From Paraescarpia echinospica (taxonomy: Eukaryota; Annelida; Polychaeta; Sabellida; Siboglinidae), in the NCBI GenBank assembly GCA_020002185.1, contig CM034538.1, forward strand, positions 68,522,183 to 68,586,182: a stretch of 64,000 nucleotides of DNA. Direction: 5' to 3'. Numbering within the stretch: position 1 is the first letter of the stretch; every line of letters begins with the position of its first letter. The notes below the pieces were generated by a model. The model ran no database searches. It worked only from the letters and a program-made list of their open reading frames with translations, and had not been told where the DNA came from. Both the position numbers and the translations under genes were made by a program. Positions 32,451 through 44,530 of this stretch are shown piece after piece.

Positions 32451-33164
32451 GTTAACTTCGCCAGTGACCTACTTTGTAAACACTTACGCAAAGCAACCAA
32501 GAGGCGGCTGAAGTACTAAACCAACACTTTTTCAAATCATTCACAGAAGAAGACACTTCCAATGTCCCGCATGTCACATCAAAGAACCTGACTACTGAAG
32601 CACTCACAACATTCAAAGTCACTGAAGAACTGGTTAAGAAGTGCCTTCTTCAACTGAAGACTGACAAATCACCAGGCATTGATGGCGTCAGCCCAATAAT
32701 TCTGAAGGAGATGGCAGAACAATTATGTGTGCCTCTCAACATAATCTTTAACTCAAGCATTAACACATCAATCCTGCCAAGACAATGGAAAGATGCTATC
32801 ATTTGTCCCATATACAAGAAATCTGAGAAGAGAAACCCAGCAAATTACAGACCGGTGTCTCTGACGTCAATCATCTGCAAGACTCTAGAGAGAGTGATTG
32901 TTGAACAGCTCATAGAACACATCAAAATAAATCACCTCGAATGTGAGCAACAGCATGGCTTCACTGCAGGAAAAAGTACAACCACAAACTTGTTGGAAGC
33001 GCTGAATGTCTGGACTGAGGCTTTGATGCACAACATACCTGTTGACGTAATCTACCTTGATTATGCAAAGGCTTTTGACACCGTCCCACATCAGCGCCTC
33101 CTCAAACAGTTGAAAAGTCTAGGAATCAAAGACAAAGCCTTAGGATGGATAAAAGCATTCCTGT

Positions 33165-34184
33165 GTGACCGGAGACAAGGTATCAGTACACGGAGAACAA
33201 TCGGACTGGAGCAGTGTACTTAGCGGAGTTCCTCAGGGGTCAGTCCTGGGACCAATACTATTCACAATGCTTGTCAGCAATATCCCAGGACGCATGGACA
33301 ATCTGACCTCTATGTTTGCAGACGACACCAAGCTCTATGCAGCATTGGCAGACGACATCAACTCCTCAAACTCTCTTCAAGAAGACCTGACAAAACTACA
33401 AGACTGGTCGGATACGATGCAAATGAAATTACATCCTGACAAATGTCACGTTCTACACCTCGGACATTCAAACCCACAACATAAATACCACCTAAGAAGG
33501 GACAGTGAAGGCAGTCACAAGCTTGATGCAGTGACCTCAAAAAAAGACCTCGGAGTCACCATCAACATACAAATCAAGTTTTCTGACCACATCGAGAATA
33601 GTGTCAAAAAGGCCAATCGAGTTCTGGGGTGTCTAGCCAGAACATTCCGGCATCTCAACAAGGAGACATTCCTACTTCTATACAAGGCAATGGTCAGACC
33701 ACACCTGGAATATGCATCCTGTGTCTGGTTTCCTCACCTAAAAAAAGATCAAGACCTCATCAAACAAGTCCAACGGCGTGCAACACGACTAGTGCCAGAA
33801 ACAAAAGGACTACCCTACGGCAGCAGATTGAAAGAATTAAAACTCCCCACACTGCACTACAGAAGACAAAGAGCCGACATCATTCAAACTTTCAAAATTA
33901 TCAAGGGACTTGACCAAATCGACCAGGACTGTAAATGCCAACTCTGTCCACAAAAGCAGATATACCTAAAAGCCACTGGAACCACAAGAGGTCACAGAGA
34001 AAAACTAGTTACACAGACATCAACAGGAACCAGACATTCTTTCCTCTCCACCCGTGTAGTAAGATCCTGGAATGTACTATCAGAAGACACAGTCCAAGCA
34101 CAGACAATCAATCAGCTGAAGTCCCGCCTCCAAAGAGACTGGAGAGACCATCCAGACCTCTACAACTACAACTTCACACACTAA
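33165..34184 (+). pseudogene. LINE reverse transcriptase C-terminal half (339 codons)
   Basis: The longest open part of the plus-strand LINE. It starts just after a frameshift and carries the B box (SGVPQGSVLGPILF), the catalytic FADD, and the thumb and C-terminal region to the natural stop. No complete protein is possible, because the endonuclease is absent and the RT is split. Confidence 0.8.
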
Positions 34185-34236
34185 CACACACACACACACA
34201 CACACGCACGCATGCACGCACACACGCACGCACACA
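34183..34236. repeat. (CA)n/(CG-CA) microsatellite in the LINE 3' UTR
   Basis: A CA run that grades into CACG/CATG variants, directly after the LINE stop codon. Confidence 0.85.
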
Positions 34237-34430
34237 ATCGAGCCTAGAGACTAGGCAAACCGGAAAAGACAAGATAAAGAGAAAAAAAGCAATAACGCCA
34301 CCAGCAACAACAATAGCAGCAAAATCAATAGACAATGGAATACCACTACAGAAAACTAACCTTGAGACGGTCTCAATGCTCAACTTGGGCAATTATTGAC
34401 CGTTCTTAAGGTAAGAACTTAAGGTAAGAA

Positions 34431-36585
34431 CAACGTTCCGATTACATTAACGTCCCCAATTATCGTTCGCAAACCGCCTACTTTTAATCTACCCTAGATT
34501 ACTCCCTCTAGCTAACTTAAAAAAAAAAATATTGCTTAATATATATCTATAATTACGTTATGTATGCTACACACTCAATAATATCACTTATCTTGATCAA
34601 ATATCCTTATATTTTCGCAAGTTTGCTGCACCAAATTCAAACCAATTCACCACCGGAAGCTCCCCTCACGGAGATGTTATAGTAAAACCACCCTATGAAA
34701 ACTGAATACACTGCCCCACTCATATCTTGGATTGTGACAGACGCATGCGCACAGTCCGAGCAGATGTCAAGAGCGGGAGATGGCATGTAAGAGGCAGAGG
34801 CAGTAATGCCTAGTCAAGCCAGAAGAGGACCTGTAAGAATCTGTAAGATAGTATTCACTTTACTGTTCAGCTCTTGAAAATGGCCCAGCAACATTGAAGT
34901 TAATTTTTGCAGGACAAAAAGAGAAAATCAGGAAGTGGGAGACACTGTAGCAAGTACCGCCTATGATACAGAGCTAACTGGACCAATGATCGGCTCGGGA
35001 CATCTCATCGGGAGCTCCTAACAACCCTACTCTGGAGAGTAGTGTCACAATCCTGATCTCTCACAGTTGACCCACACCGCGTGGTAGTACTCTGCAGGGG
35101 AGAGTTTATATCGGATCCCAAGCCATTCCGGCGTTCCCGGAATGGCTTGGTGTGGTTATCCATGCCACGTGATATAACCCTATATATTGAGCACGTCAAT
35201 CTGCAATTAACATAGGAAATTTACCTGCTTTTATACCCTGCTAAACACAGCCATGCGAAAATTGTGGTGTGAACTTCAACTTTACTTAACCTTGGATATC
35301 TACACCTAGTGAACTTATTTATTCGTTAGAATGGTATTGAAACTTTGCTCATATGTTATGTTACATGATATGATGCAGTAAACGTATGTTTACGCGGCGT
35401 AAATAATATTACTAATTTATTATATGTATTCTGATGTATGCAAATTCATGGATAGTTATAGTTGATGACGATAGGGGCGAATCCAAGATGGCGCACACAG
35501 TGAGGGAACAAAAGTCAAATCCAAAAGTCAAATCATATTTAATGTCTATGTATTGTACCAACAACGGTTCAAGAACAATACACAGTGCGGTATTAATGGT
35601 GAACTAAAAGCGAGGAGAGATGATGTGAGAAATTACACTTACTCTGCCGTGGTGCGTTGCATTAATAAATGTTTCAATTAGTGCATTTATTTTGTGTGTT
35701 TTAAGTGACGATACATTTATTTCTAGTACTTTGATCATTGTCAAATAATCTAACTGTAATCGGCCAAGCACAAGCGTGTGTGTATTTGCATTGCGATTGG
35801 CAAGATCGATGTCCTACGAACACATCACGCCAGTGCGTGTGTAAGTGTATGCCTATATAATTGTGTGTCCGATACAAAATTAATGTTTAAAGACAATAAC
35901 CATGTTCTTTTCTTGCGCGCACGTGCCTGCCGCCGTGAATAGACTAGTCAACAATAAGGAATTTCCTTGCTGTACCCAAAGGCAATATATAGTACAGTCT
36001 ACAACTATTTTCTGTTCTAAACATCCAAAGTCCTTACCTTCCTTCAGGTACGTGGTGCTGGTGCAGCCATCTTGCAATGTCTTTTCCGGCATTTGTTTTC
36101 ATGTCCTATAGTATGTTGCACAGTTGAAATCACCTGTTACACGAAGCACAGTATCGAGCGTCAAGCGAATATTGTTTGTTACATACATAGAGTATCAGCT
36201 GCACCACGCAAGTCAACCATTCACTAGTTAAGTCGGTCTTGTACTGAAATCCGTCGTGTCACCTATATTTCAACCACTGTATTCCTATTGGTCGTTTTAT
36301 GTTTCTCAGTCACACGTGTAAAACAACTGTCAGGTAGAACTCGACAGAGGCAGTTACAATGAATTCTAAGTAAAGCCAAATTAAATCCTCTTGGCGTGTG
36401 ACTAAGAAGATACCATTGCAAGTGGTACCTAGAATGTTCATCGGTAGTTGAATCAATGCATTATCTGTGAGGTAATGCACCATCACATTGTTTGTGCATG
36501 GACAAAACACAGTTGGCATGTATACAGGAATAGCTTCGTCATTCGTATTAGATGTGCAAAGATCCATGACCGTACCCAATTACCA
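34431..36585. other. Intergenic DNA with a perfect hairpin, no supported gene
   Basis: No long frame has family resemblance. Notable points are an NRF1-like ACGCATGCGCAC string at about 34741, a perfect inverted repeat at 35118-35150, and a CCAAGATGGCG string at about 35484 that starts a 39-codon frame. None of these is enough to call a gene. Confidence 0.4.
35118..35150. repeat. Perfect 14-bp inverted repeat with 5-nt loop
   Basis: CCAAGCCATTCCGG at 35118-35131 and its exact reverse complement at 35137-35150 flank the loop CGTTC. The stem is GC-rich and would fold readily in RNA or cruciform DNA. No flanking element or gene explains it. Confidence 0.9.
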
Positions 36586-36589
36586 GTTA

Positions 36590-36735
36590 ATGCAAGAGAG
36601 AGGGTGGATGGAGGGAGGCAGGGAGGGAGGGAAGGAGGAAGAGAGGGAAGGAGGAAGAGAGGGAGGGGTGGAGGCAGGGAGGGAAGGTGGCAGGGAGGGA
36701 GGGAGGGAGGGAGGCATGGAGGGAGGGAGGCAGAG
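36590..36735. repeat. GGGA/GGCA purine-rich microsatellite
   Basis: A G+A strand-asymmetric repeat of GGGA, GGAA and GGCA units. The open frames across it are low-complexity artefacts. Confidence 0.9.
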
Positions 36736-36749
36736 AATTTGTTAGATAG

Positions 36750-37600
36750 ACAAACTTTGTTATGATTGCATCAATAAATCTAGAAAGATCTGTCAGTTGT
36801 TTCACATTATGGACATTAAACATCTGGTTCATTTTCAAAGTATTAAGTCTGATTCTAAAGAATTTCTTTATGTATTTTGATCTTTCCTCTACTAGTGATG
36901 TACATACAAGTACGTAATGATATTCATCACCTTGGTCTCAATTGCTGCATACATTACAGAGCCTCTGAGCGTTTTCAGAGAGATACGGAGCAACTGAAAT
37001 AGGTAATTTGTGATTTCCACAGCAACATTTACATAAATTCATTCTGTCAGATGGGCTCAATCATGAATTTAATATTGCCATGTTTGTCTGTTTATGTCTT
37101 TCATTTTTAGTTCTAGAGCAGATTTAACCATGATATATGTATATTTCCACGATCATGCCACATGTTAGATAGTCCATATCCATCAATGGCACTCTTGATT
37201 TTTAAAATCCATTTTCATTTAAAGTTATTTGTGTTGTGTAGGTTTTTCATCAGCCTAAACATAATACTAGATATCTTGCTTTGTTTGCCACCAATTAAGT
37301 GTACCCAACAGTATATCATTCTCTTTTCTATAATTGTTGTCACACTTTGTCTGCCAACTTCTCCATATACCATACAATTTGCGGGGTTCCTGATAAGTTT
37401 TAGTAGACTTTTCAAGAATTTTCTACGGTATCTCTCAATCTGCAATACATTTTGAAAACCCCATATTTCACTACCATATAGCAGAATTGGTATCACATGC
37501 TGGTCACACAATGCACAGCATTTAATGCAGCCTGTAAATCTGCAGGTGTTTCTGTCATAACAATAGTAGCAACGCAGGGAGAGGGGGGAGAAGAGACATA
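36750..37600 (-). mobile_element. LINE fragment, RT C-terminal region
   Basis: On the minus strand the reading HVIPILLYGSEIWGFQNVLQ, IERYRRKFLKSLLKL and NCMVYGEVGRQSV is a well-conserved C-terminal segment of LINE polyproteins. More degenerate continuation can be followed to about 36750. The upstream boundary is lost in the GA microsatellite. This family differs from the other LINEs here. Confidence 0.75.
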
Positions 37601-37649
37601 CACACAGATAGAAACATACGGAGACAAACAGAGACATACAGACGCAGAC

Positions 37650-38348
<699 letters not shown>

Positions 38349-38350
38349 TA

Positions 38351-38374
38351 GGGGAAGTAGGGGCATGTCCGCAC
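38351..38374 (+). repeat. Left terminal inverted repeat of the pogo element
   Basis: 24 bp, exact reverse complement of 41438-41461, flanked outside by TA. Confidence 0.92.
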
Positions 38375-39141
38375 CTCTAGGCATGTCCGCACACTCTATT
38401 ATTGAGGCATTACGTAACATCTGGTTATTGGAATCATGTCAAACAGTAGCGTCTAACCCTCAAATCGACCATTTGCATATGCTATTTGATTAGAGTTTCG
38501 TAAGTAAATAGGTATGAAATAAAACGTTGTTTTCATAAAAACTGATGTAATTTTACTCATATACTGTCATGTGTATTACATCAACAGTGAAGCTTGCATA
38601 CGAATGTACTGATATAATTCCAAACTGCATTTTAACGGTGTGGTAATAGTGGAAATACAGCTTACTTTCATAAGCAGCATTTTCGGACAATTCGGAAATG
38701 TTCACGTGTTGGATGCATGGGGTATGACCGCACACGCCTGTGCAGACATGCCCCACACGCTGTGCAGACATGTCCCGTCTGTCGGCGGTTATATGTAACC
38801 TACTTAGATATACATTTAGATACTTCAATTGCTTAGTGCGTGTATTATTGGAAACGTCGATATTAGATACTACATGATGATTATTTGTAATTACTGCACA
38901 TAAATCATTCGCAGCTTCAATGTGCATTAGGCTGTATCATGTTGGCCTCACATGTTGCCACATTGTATATCATTAGTTCCATATTACATTTAAACAAATG
39001 AAGATTAATTTATAATCACGCATAGGCGTACATAACCACGATGGCAAATTATATTTAATATATAACATGGTAGTCTATATAGGATAAACAACACTGCAAC
39101 TGATCTAGGGGAATAGCTGGCGTGATTGCTTCAGGTGCACA

Positions 39142-40887
39142 ATGGTGAGACGCAATAGGAGGAAAACCAACAAACAGTCATGGAGTGGTGAACTCATGCG
39201 ACTGGCTATTGAGCTGTGGAACAAGGGGGGCGTTGGATATCGCCAGATTGCGAAGCAATTCAATGTGCCCTGGTCAACGCTGCGATATCGCATAAAGAAT
39301 AAGAACAAAATCATAACCGGCGCTAAAAAAGGTTTTGCAGGGGGGTTTAGAACCATCTTCTCTGAGGAAGAAGAACACGAATTGTGTTTGTACATCCTCC
39401 GTATGGAAGAGGTCTTACTTGGACTGAGCAGAGATGACGTACGGCAAGTCGCCTACCAGATGGCCGTGCGGAACAACATTCCGCACAACTTCAACAACCA
39501 AACTGAAATGGCAGGAAGTGACTGGCTCATGTCGTTTCGGTATCGGCATCCGGAATTATCGTTGCGAACGCCGGAAGCTACGTCGGTGGCCCGAGCAAGG
39601 GGCTTTAATAAGGCCAATGTAGATAGGTTCTATGCATTGTACGGCGAATTGATGCCAATATGTTTGAGCCAGGCGATGTTACAATGTAGACGAGACAGGT
39701 ATTACAACAGTGCAGGGTAGACCATCTAACTACTCGCCCGCTGCGAGAAGAAACAAATTGGGTGTCGAACATCGGCAGACCGAGGAACTCTTGTAATGGC
39801 AGTCATCGCCATGAACGCGGCAGGCAACTAGGTGCCTCTCATGTTGATTTTCCCGCGAGTGCGCAGAAAGCCAGAGCTGATAGACGGTGCACCCTCGGAG
39901 AGTATATTTGCATGCCACCCAAATGGGTGGATCCAAACAGATCTGTTTACAAATTGGTTCCACCACTTCATCGCTTTTTTTAAGCCAACCGAGAGCAAAC
40001 CGGTACTACTTGTTCTTGACGGGCATGCGACGCACACCAAAAACATTGCGTTAATTGACTTAAACAGGCAAAACAACGTGCACATCATCTGCCCCCCCCC
40101 CCCCGCCACACTGCACTCACAGGCTGTAGTCGTTGGACGTCGCATTTATGAAGCCTCTGAGCTCATACTACGACGAAGCGGTGAGGATCTGGCTTCGTTC
40201 TCATCCAGGGAGAGTTGTCACCATCCACCAGATCGCCATGTTGTTCGGCGGGGCATACCTCAAGGCAGCGACCGCAATTACAGCTGGCAATGGATTCAGA
40301 AAAACTAGTATTGTTCCATACAACCGTCATCTTCAGTGATGCAGATTTTGCCGGATCGCATCCGACCGATATTGTTTGCGATACGAATGCGTCTAGCCGA
40401 AGAGAAACTAGTGGATTGGTTCTTCCTGTCTCAGATAGAGCACCTAATCAAGGCTCAACTGGTTGGCAAGTGGTGGGCTTCTTCTTACCCCAGTGACACA
40501 GATGATGGTTTGCTTGAATGCAACTGTGACTCGGAAGGTTCGGAAAATGAACCGTAGGTTCATGTTGCCCGTCGATCAGCAATCAACAAGGGGGACTACA
40601 TTCTTGTCAAGTTCGCTAAGAAACAACGGGTATCGTACTATGCTGGAAAGGTGGTGCGTGTCGACAGGCGTGAAGATGAAGTACAGACAAGTTATCTAAA
40701 GCGCAATGACTTGCATAAAAGCGACGCTGTCACCTTCTGCGGGCCAGAAACCAAAGACCTGGCATGGCATGATGAGCAAGACATTGTTGCAAAGCTGCCA
40801 GAGCCAACAACAGTTGGTGACACAACACGCACAGCTGACAAGTTGCGTTTCGAATTTGACTTTGCATGTTACGAGTGTTTTAGGAGC
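39142..40887 (+). pseudogene. Pogo-type transposase, broken by several frameshifts
   Basis: Frame 39142-39720 holds the DNA-binding N-terminus: a pipsqueak-type helix-turn-helix (YRQIAKQFNVPWSTLRYRI) followed by a CENP-B/Tc5-type helix-turn-helix region ending in ARGFNKANVDRFYALY. The DDE domain follows in other frames. VDETGITTVQGRPS with the first catalytic Asp is at 39689-39691. PLMLIFPRVRRKPEL then LVLDGHATH with the second Asp (40018-40020) lies in the frame 39832-40308. LDVAFMKPL with the third Asp (40136-40138) comes after a run of 13 C's (40092-40104) that shifts the frame. After a stop at about 40557 a further frame (40560-40887) reads KGDYILVKFAKKQRVSYYAG, a small beta-rich C-terminal module seen in some invertebrate pogo transposases. 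At least three indels separate these pieces. Confidence 0.85.
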
Positions 40888-41437
40888 CGTCGGACAAGCT
40901 GCATTTCGAATTTTGCTTTTCAGTATTACGAGAGCATGCTGCTTTAGGAATACGTTTCCAAATAACTGTTAATCAGTTTTCCCGAAACTACGTTTTTTAA
41001 ACGAGGACTATGTTTCAAGACCTATTTATGACTGTACTTTCTTCACTTTTCTAATGAAAAATGTTGCTTTGTATTTTTCTGGTGTTTCTTGTCAGTTCAA
41101 ATAAGTATTGCACGTGACTGTGGCCTAAACCAACCAATACACATTATTATAATAATATACTCGTACACATATATGCAGTTCACAGTCTGCTCTGGGAGAC
41201 TCTGTTGCTACGCCATACATGGGGCCTAACCGCACATAGTGTGCGGCTTTGCCCCGTACCTTGGGGCATGTCCGCACAAAGGTATACCTTTACATTTTAC
41301 AAAATATTTAAATATCTGATGGGAGATGTGGCCTCTTGACAATCAACAACAAACTAATATGATTGCTCTTTTTGAATGCCAAATATCACCCTCTTGGCAC
41401 ACACAGTTCACTAGCTACTGCGTGTTTCACCTTAAGT

Positions 41438-41461
41438 GTGCGGACATGCCCCTACTTCCCC
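41438..41461 (-). repeat. Right terminal inverted repeat of the pogo element
   Basis: 24 bp, exact reverse complement of the left end, followed by TA. Confidence 0.92.
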
Positions 41462-41463
41462 TA

Positions 41464-41834
41464 TCCAGTCCGCAAGATACGAACATAGTATTTAGATAGT
41501 TCATGTAGATCGTCAGAATTTTAATTAAGATTACATGTCCGACGGCTGGGCGACTGCAAAATAAAACAACTTGATATTGATCGTGTATCCAAGTGGAAGG
41601 TACGCTATTAAGATATAGGTTAGGAAGAAGTTATTTTGTTTGAAGACGACCATGAACTGTGATTTTGCTTCAAGAACAAGTCTGGCCCTGCCTGACAGAT
41701 AACAATCATATGCACGCAATCACACACGAACGTTAGATATGTGACTTAACCTTTACTTTAATAAGGTGTACCTAATGCATTCTAGCTGGTGATGAACTTT
41801 TTGTTAAAAGGATTTGGCATTGATAATTAATTGT
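41464..41834. other. Spacer, nothing recognised
   Basis: A minus-strand 62-codon frame is present but has no family resemblance. Confidence 0.35.
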
Positions 41835-42300
41835 GTATGTTAACAAGTTCAAAAGCAGCTGTCACTATGGCCAAGCTGACCAAAAGAGTACGGGAAAACA
41901 AGATGCTCACTGAGAACACCAAGATGAGAGTCTACAAGGCCTGTGTGCTGAGCACCCTCCTCTACGACAGCGAATCGTGGGCCACCTACATGCGCCAGGA
42001 GTACCGCCTCAACACCTTCCACATGCGGTGCCTCAAGCGCATCTTCAGTATCACCTGGCAGGACCATGTCCCTTACAGCGACTTACTGCACCGTGCTAGG
42101 ATCCCCAGCATGTACTCATGCATGCACTGCAGAAATGTCTCCGCTGGCTGGGCCTGGCATGGAGGATAGCCGATTGCCGAAAGTCATCCTCTATGGACAA
42201 CTCGCCACTGAGCGAAACCAGTGGGACGCCCAGCCTTCATATTCAAGGACGTCTGTAAGCGCGATCTGAAGGCCTGCAACATCAGCTCTGAATTCTTCAA
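41835..42300 (+). mobile_element. LINE fragment, RT C-terminal region
   Basis: SSKAAVTMAKLTKRV, KACVLSTLLYDSESWATYMR, FHMRCLKRIFSITWQDHVP and, in other frames, KVILYGQLATERN and FKDVCKRDLKACNI match the C-terminal end of a widespread LINE family. Frameshifts occur after 42150. It is a short relic. Confidence 0.75.
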
Positions 42301-42512
42301 TATTAAAAATAACAATTACCGGCCCACACATAAAAATGTACAAAATAACACCATGTGGGATTCAAGCCTGCGACCAAAATATTTATGTTTTGATGCATTG
42401 TCCTCTTCGTCACAAAGACAGCTGCATACAAACCTTCATAATAAATGCAGTGGTGTTTCCAGAAAATCTCCTGCGTTATGATATCGAGTCTTTAATTAGG
42501 TCTGCTAAAAAT

Positions 42513-42660
42513 GTTTTACATTTTACCTCTTTGTAGATCTGTTTAATCGACCATCATCTCGATTTTTCTGGGAAGCATTCAGCCCCGTTGCAATTACTGC
42601 ACAAAGACTATGTCCGTACACAAATACCCACCCCTGTGTAAAGGCAGGTACTTAAACTTT
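42513..42660 (-). mobile_element. tRNA-derived SINE fragment (3' part)
   Basis: On the plus strand, CTTTGTAGATCTGTTTAATCGACC then ATCATCTCG, GGGAAGCATTCAGCC, TTGCAATTACTGCAC and GGCAGGTACT follow the same order as the minus-strand SINE at 55740-56063. The tRNA-like head is absent. More diverged than the other two copies. Confidence 0.6.
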
Positions 42661-43029
42661 CAGCTGAATTAATTGAATATAAGCGAAGTTTTATTATTTC
42701 ATAAGTTCTGTATAAACTTATGACAATTTACTCGTAACTGAATAGTTGTACATGCAGTACGTGGCGGTTCGTGTCACCTTTATAGCGAAAATAATTTATC
42801 ATTTAAATTAAAATATACCTATAATAATAGGCGGGAAATGAGAAACTAAATAATATTCCAAAGTCAAAATTGTGTTTATTCACATAAACAATAATCATTT
42901 ATGGATCTTTTGCGATAAATAAAATGTGCATAACGTGACTAGATAACTAGATATTATAGCTATAAAAATAAAAGATGGTTGGTCAAGTGGCTCAACTAGC
43001 ACTATGCGTAGGTTGCACGTTGAGCCGCG
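42661..43029. other. Spacer, nothing recognised
   Basis: AT-rich DNA without a supported feature. Confidence 0.35.
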
Positions 43030-43645
43030 TGAGTAAGAGAGAGGGTGAGTAGATTTCGCCGGCGCAGCCTTCGACCACCACTCCCTGCTATCGTTCTAGC
43101 AAATATGCGATCACTGAGGAACAAAACAGACGAACTCGTTCACCTGTTGACTTACAAACGAGAAAAAGAGACGCCTCTATACTGTGTTTTACGGAAACGT
43201 GCTTAGATGTCACCACCCCTGACGCGGCAGTGACACCCCTTGGTCATGCTCTGTTTAGAGCGGACCGATCGAGCGAACTGACGGACAAGCAGCGGGGTGG
43301 TGGCGTGTGCTTTCTTGTGAATCAGCGGTGGTGTAATGACACTCAGCTTGTCTCTTCTTCGTGTTCTCGTGAACTGGAAACTCTAATTAACAATTTCAAG
43401 CCGTTCTATTCCCCGAGAGAGTTCTCTTCGGTCGTGCTGTTGGGTGTTTACATCCCCCCTGGTGCCAGTGCTACCAAGGCAGTCAGCCAGTTGGCTGCTC
43501 AGGTGGTGGTAGCAGAATCGATTCACCCTGACAGCGTAGTCACCATTCTGGGTGACTTTAATCACACAACTTTGAAGAAGGTACTGCCCAGGTACAAGCA
43601 GCACGTAGACTGTGCCAAGGTCCTGGATCATTGCTACACAGTTTA
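43030..43645 (+). mobile_element. LINE endonuclease fragment
   Basis: Plus-strand reading LANMRSLRNKTDELVHLL, then CFTETCLDVTTPDAAV (in another frame), DRSSELTDKQRGGGVCFLVN, CSRELETLINNFKPFYSPRE, VVLLGVYIPPGASA and VTILGDFNH is an endonuclease of the type with a CS..LE and PFYxPREF signature. It ends shortly after a VLDHCYTV block at 43645, where the next element (minus strand) begins. No RT of this element remains. Confidence 0.8.
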
Positions 43646-44530
43646 AGGATTCGTACCGTGCCACCACCAGGACTCACCTCGCCCTTCATTTCTTCATATG
43701 TCCCTTCCACCATCCTGACCTCTTCCTCTGGGACCCATATCCATCTCAGTGTCGCCATCGCCATCTTTCTCAGTACCATGTCACAAGCTTTCCCCATGTC
43801 TATAAAACCCACAGCCATACTCTCCTGTCCCTCCAACTTCTTTTTGATCAGCTGCCTCAGCGCAAACATTCCATCAGCTGTACGTCTTCCTCTTCTGAAG
43901 CCCTGTTGTTCTTCTCCGATTTCTCCTTCCACTATTGTTCTTATCCTTCCATCCAGGACTCTCTCCAACATCTCCAGCATGTGGCTCAGCAATGTGATGC
44001 CTCTGTATTTCCCTGGGTCATGCACATCTCCCTTTCTTTTCCATATCGGAAATATTATCCCTGTTCTCCACTCCTCTGGGATCTTTCCCTCTCTCATGCA
44101 GGTATTCAACAATCTTTTTGTCCATCAGATTCCAACGCGTTCGGCCACCACCAGCATTTCCACTCGTACTTCATCCATACCAGTTGGCCGTCCTTTCTTC
44201 GTCTTCTTCATTGCTCTCTCTACCTCTTCATCCACAATCTCATTCCCCTTTACTTCTCCTTCTACTGCACTTGGCAGATCTAGTTCTTTGCTTTCTTGTT
44301 GGTTCAGCAGAGATTTGAAATACTCTTCCCAGACCTGTAGCACATTTTTTCTGTCCGTAACTAGTTTTCTATTCTTGTCCTTAATTATTGTTCCAGTTTT
44401 TACATCTTTGCTGTCCTCATCCCTCTCTCGAGCCATCTTATAGATCATCTTATTTCCACTATCCTCATCTAGCTTTCTGTATAGCTCCTCTTTCATTTCT
44501 CTCTCTGCTTCTTTTTCTGTCCATACAGCT
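43646..44530 (-). mobile_element. RTE-type LINE fragment (linker and RT start)
   Basis: Minus-strand reading from about 44530: KLDEDSGNKMIYKMARERDE, KDKNRKLVTDRKNVLQVW and WEEYFKSLLNQQE. Then comes AMKKTKKGRPTGMDEV, EEWRTGIIFPIWKRKGDVHD, YRGITLLSHMLEMLERVLDG and EQQGFRRGRRTADGMFALRQ, then FIDMGKACD. This arrangement matches RTE-like elements. The expected Tyr in the FxDxxKAYD box is Cys. The 5' side merges with the 65-bp array, whose unit overlaps the reading. Confidence 0.75.

Larger units (their letters stand above)
28915..32475 (-). mobile_element. CR1-type LINE with PHD-like ORF1, internally deleted
   Basis: Read on the minus strand from right to left: 5' leader with two related repeats (about 32475-32160), ORF1 (32140-31454), then directly the middle of the endonuclease (about 31450-30765), RT (30745 to about 29730) and RT C-terminus (29728-28931). 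The N-terminal half of the endonuclease is missing because ORF1 runs straight into a GRRGGGVILYI-like stretch, so an internal deletion fused the two. Several stops and indels lie between the RT pieces. The plus-strand fragment at 51019-51807 is a close relative. Confidence 0.85.
32481..34430 (+). mobile_element. LINE copy, 5'-truncated, with FADD reverse transcriptase
   Basis: A plus-strand LINE that starts inside the linker or RT and lies head to head with the CR1-type copy. RT blocks in the first frame (32711-33223 and its upstream continuation) include TDKSPGIDGVSP, YRPVSLTSIICKTLERVI, QHGFTAGKSTT and YLDYAKAFDTVPHQR. The second frame (33165-34184) has SGVPQGSVLGPILF, FADDTKLY, KKDLGVTI, RPHLEYASCVWFPH and an intact C-terminus. 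One frameshift near 33170-33220 separates them. The 3' end has a TTAAGGTAAGAAC motif twice (34405-34430), matching the short terminal repeats that end many CR1-group elements. Confidence 0.85.
38351..41461 (+). mobile_element. Pogo-type DNA transposon, 3.1 kb, with perfect inverted ends
   Basis: The two 24-bp ends, GGGGAAGTAG and GGGCATGTCCGCAC in sequence at 38351-38374 and their exact reverse complement at 41438-41461, delimit the element. TA lies on both outer sides (38349-38350 and 41462-41463), the target duplication of Tc1/mariner/pogo elements. Extra copies of the GCATGTCCGCAC motif lie inside both ends in both orientations (38380, about 38719, 38742, 38761, 41221, 41263), likely transposase binding sites. 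The single transposase gene between them is broken. Perfect ends with a broken gene suggest recent movement by another copy's enzyme, or very recent decay. Confidence 0.9.

Noticed and set aside
35488..35607. 39-codon frame after CCAAGATGGCG
   Set aside because: The YY1-like start context is suggestive, but the peptide has no recognisable features and no donor was found.
36448..36765. Gly/Arg/Glu-rich frames
   Set aside because: Low-complexity translation of the GGGA microsatellite.
43612..44443. Plus-strand open frames of 223 and 270 codons
   Set aside because: They are the complement of the RTE-type LINE reading and have Ser/Pro/Leu-rich composition without family resemblance.
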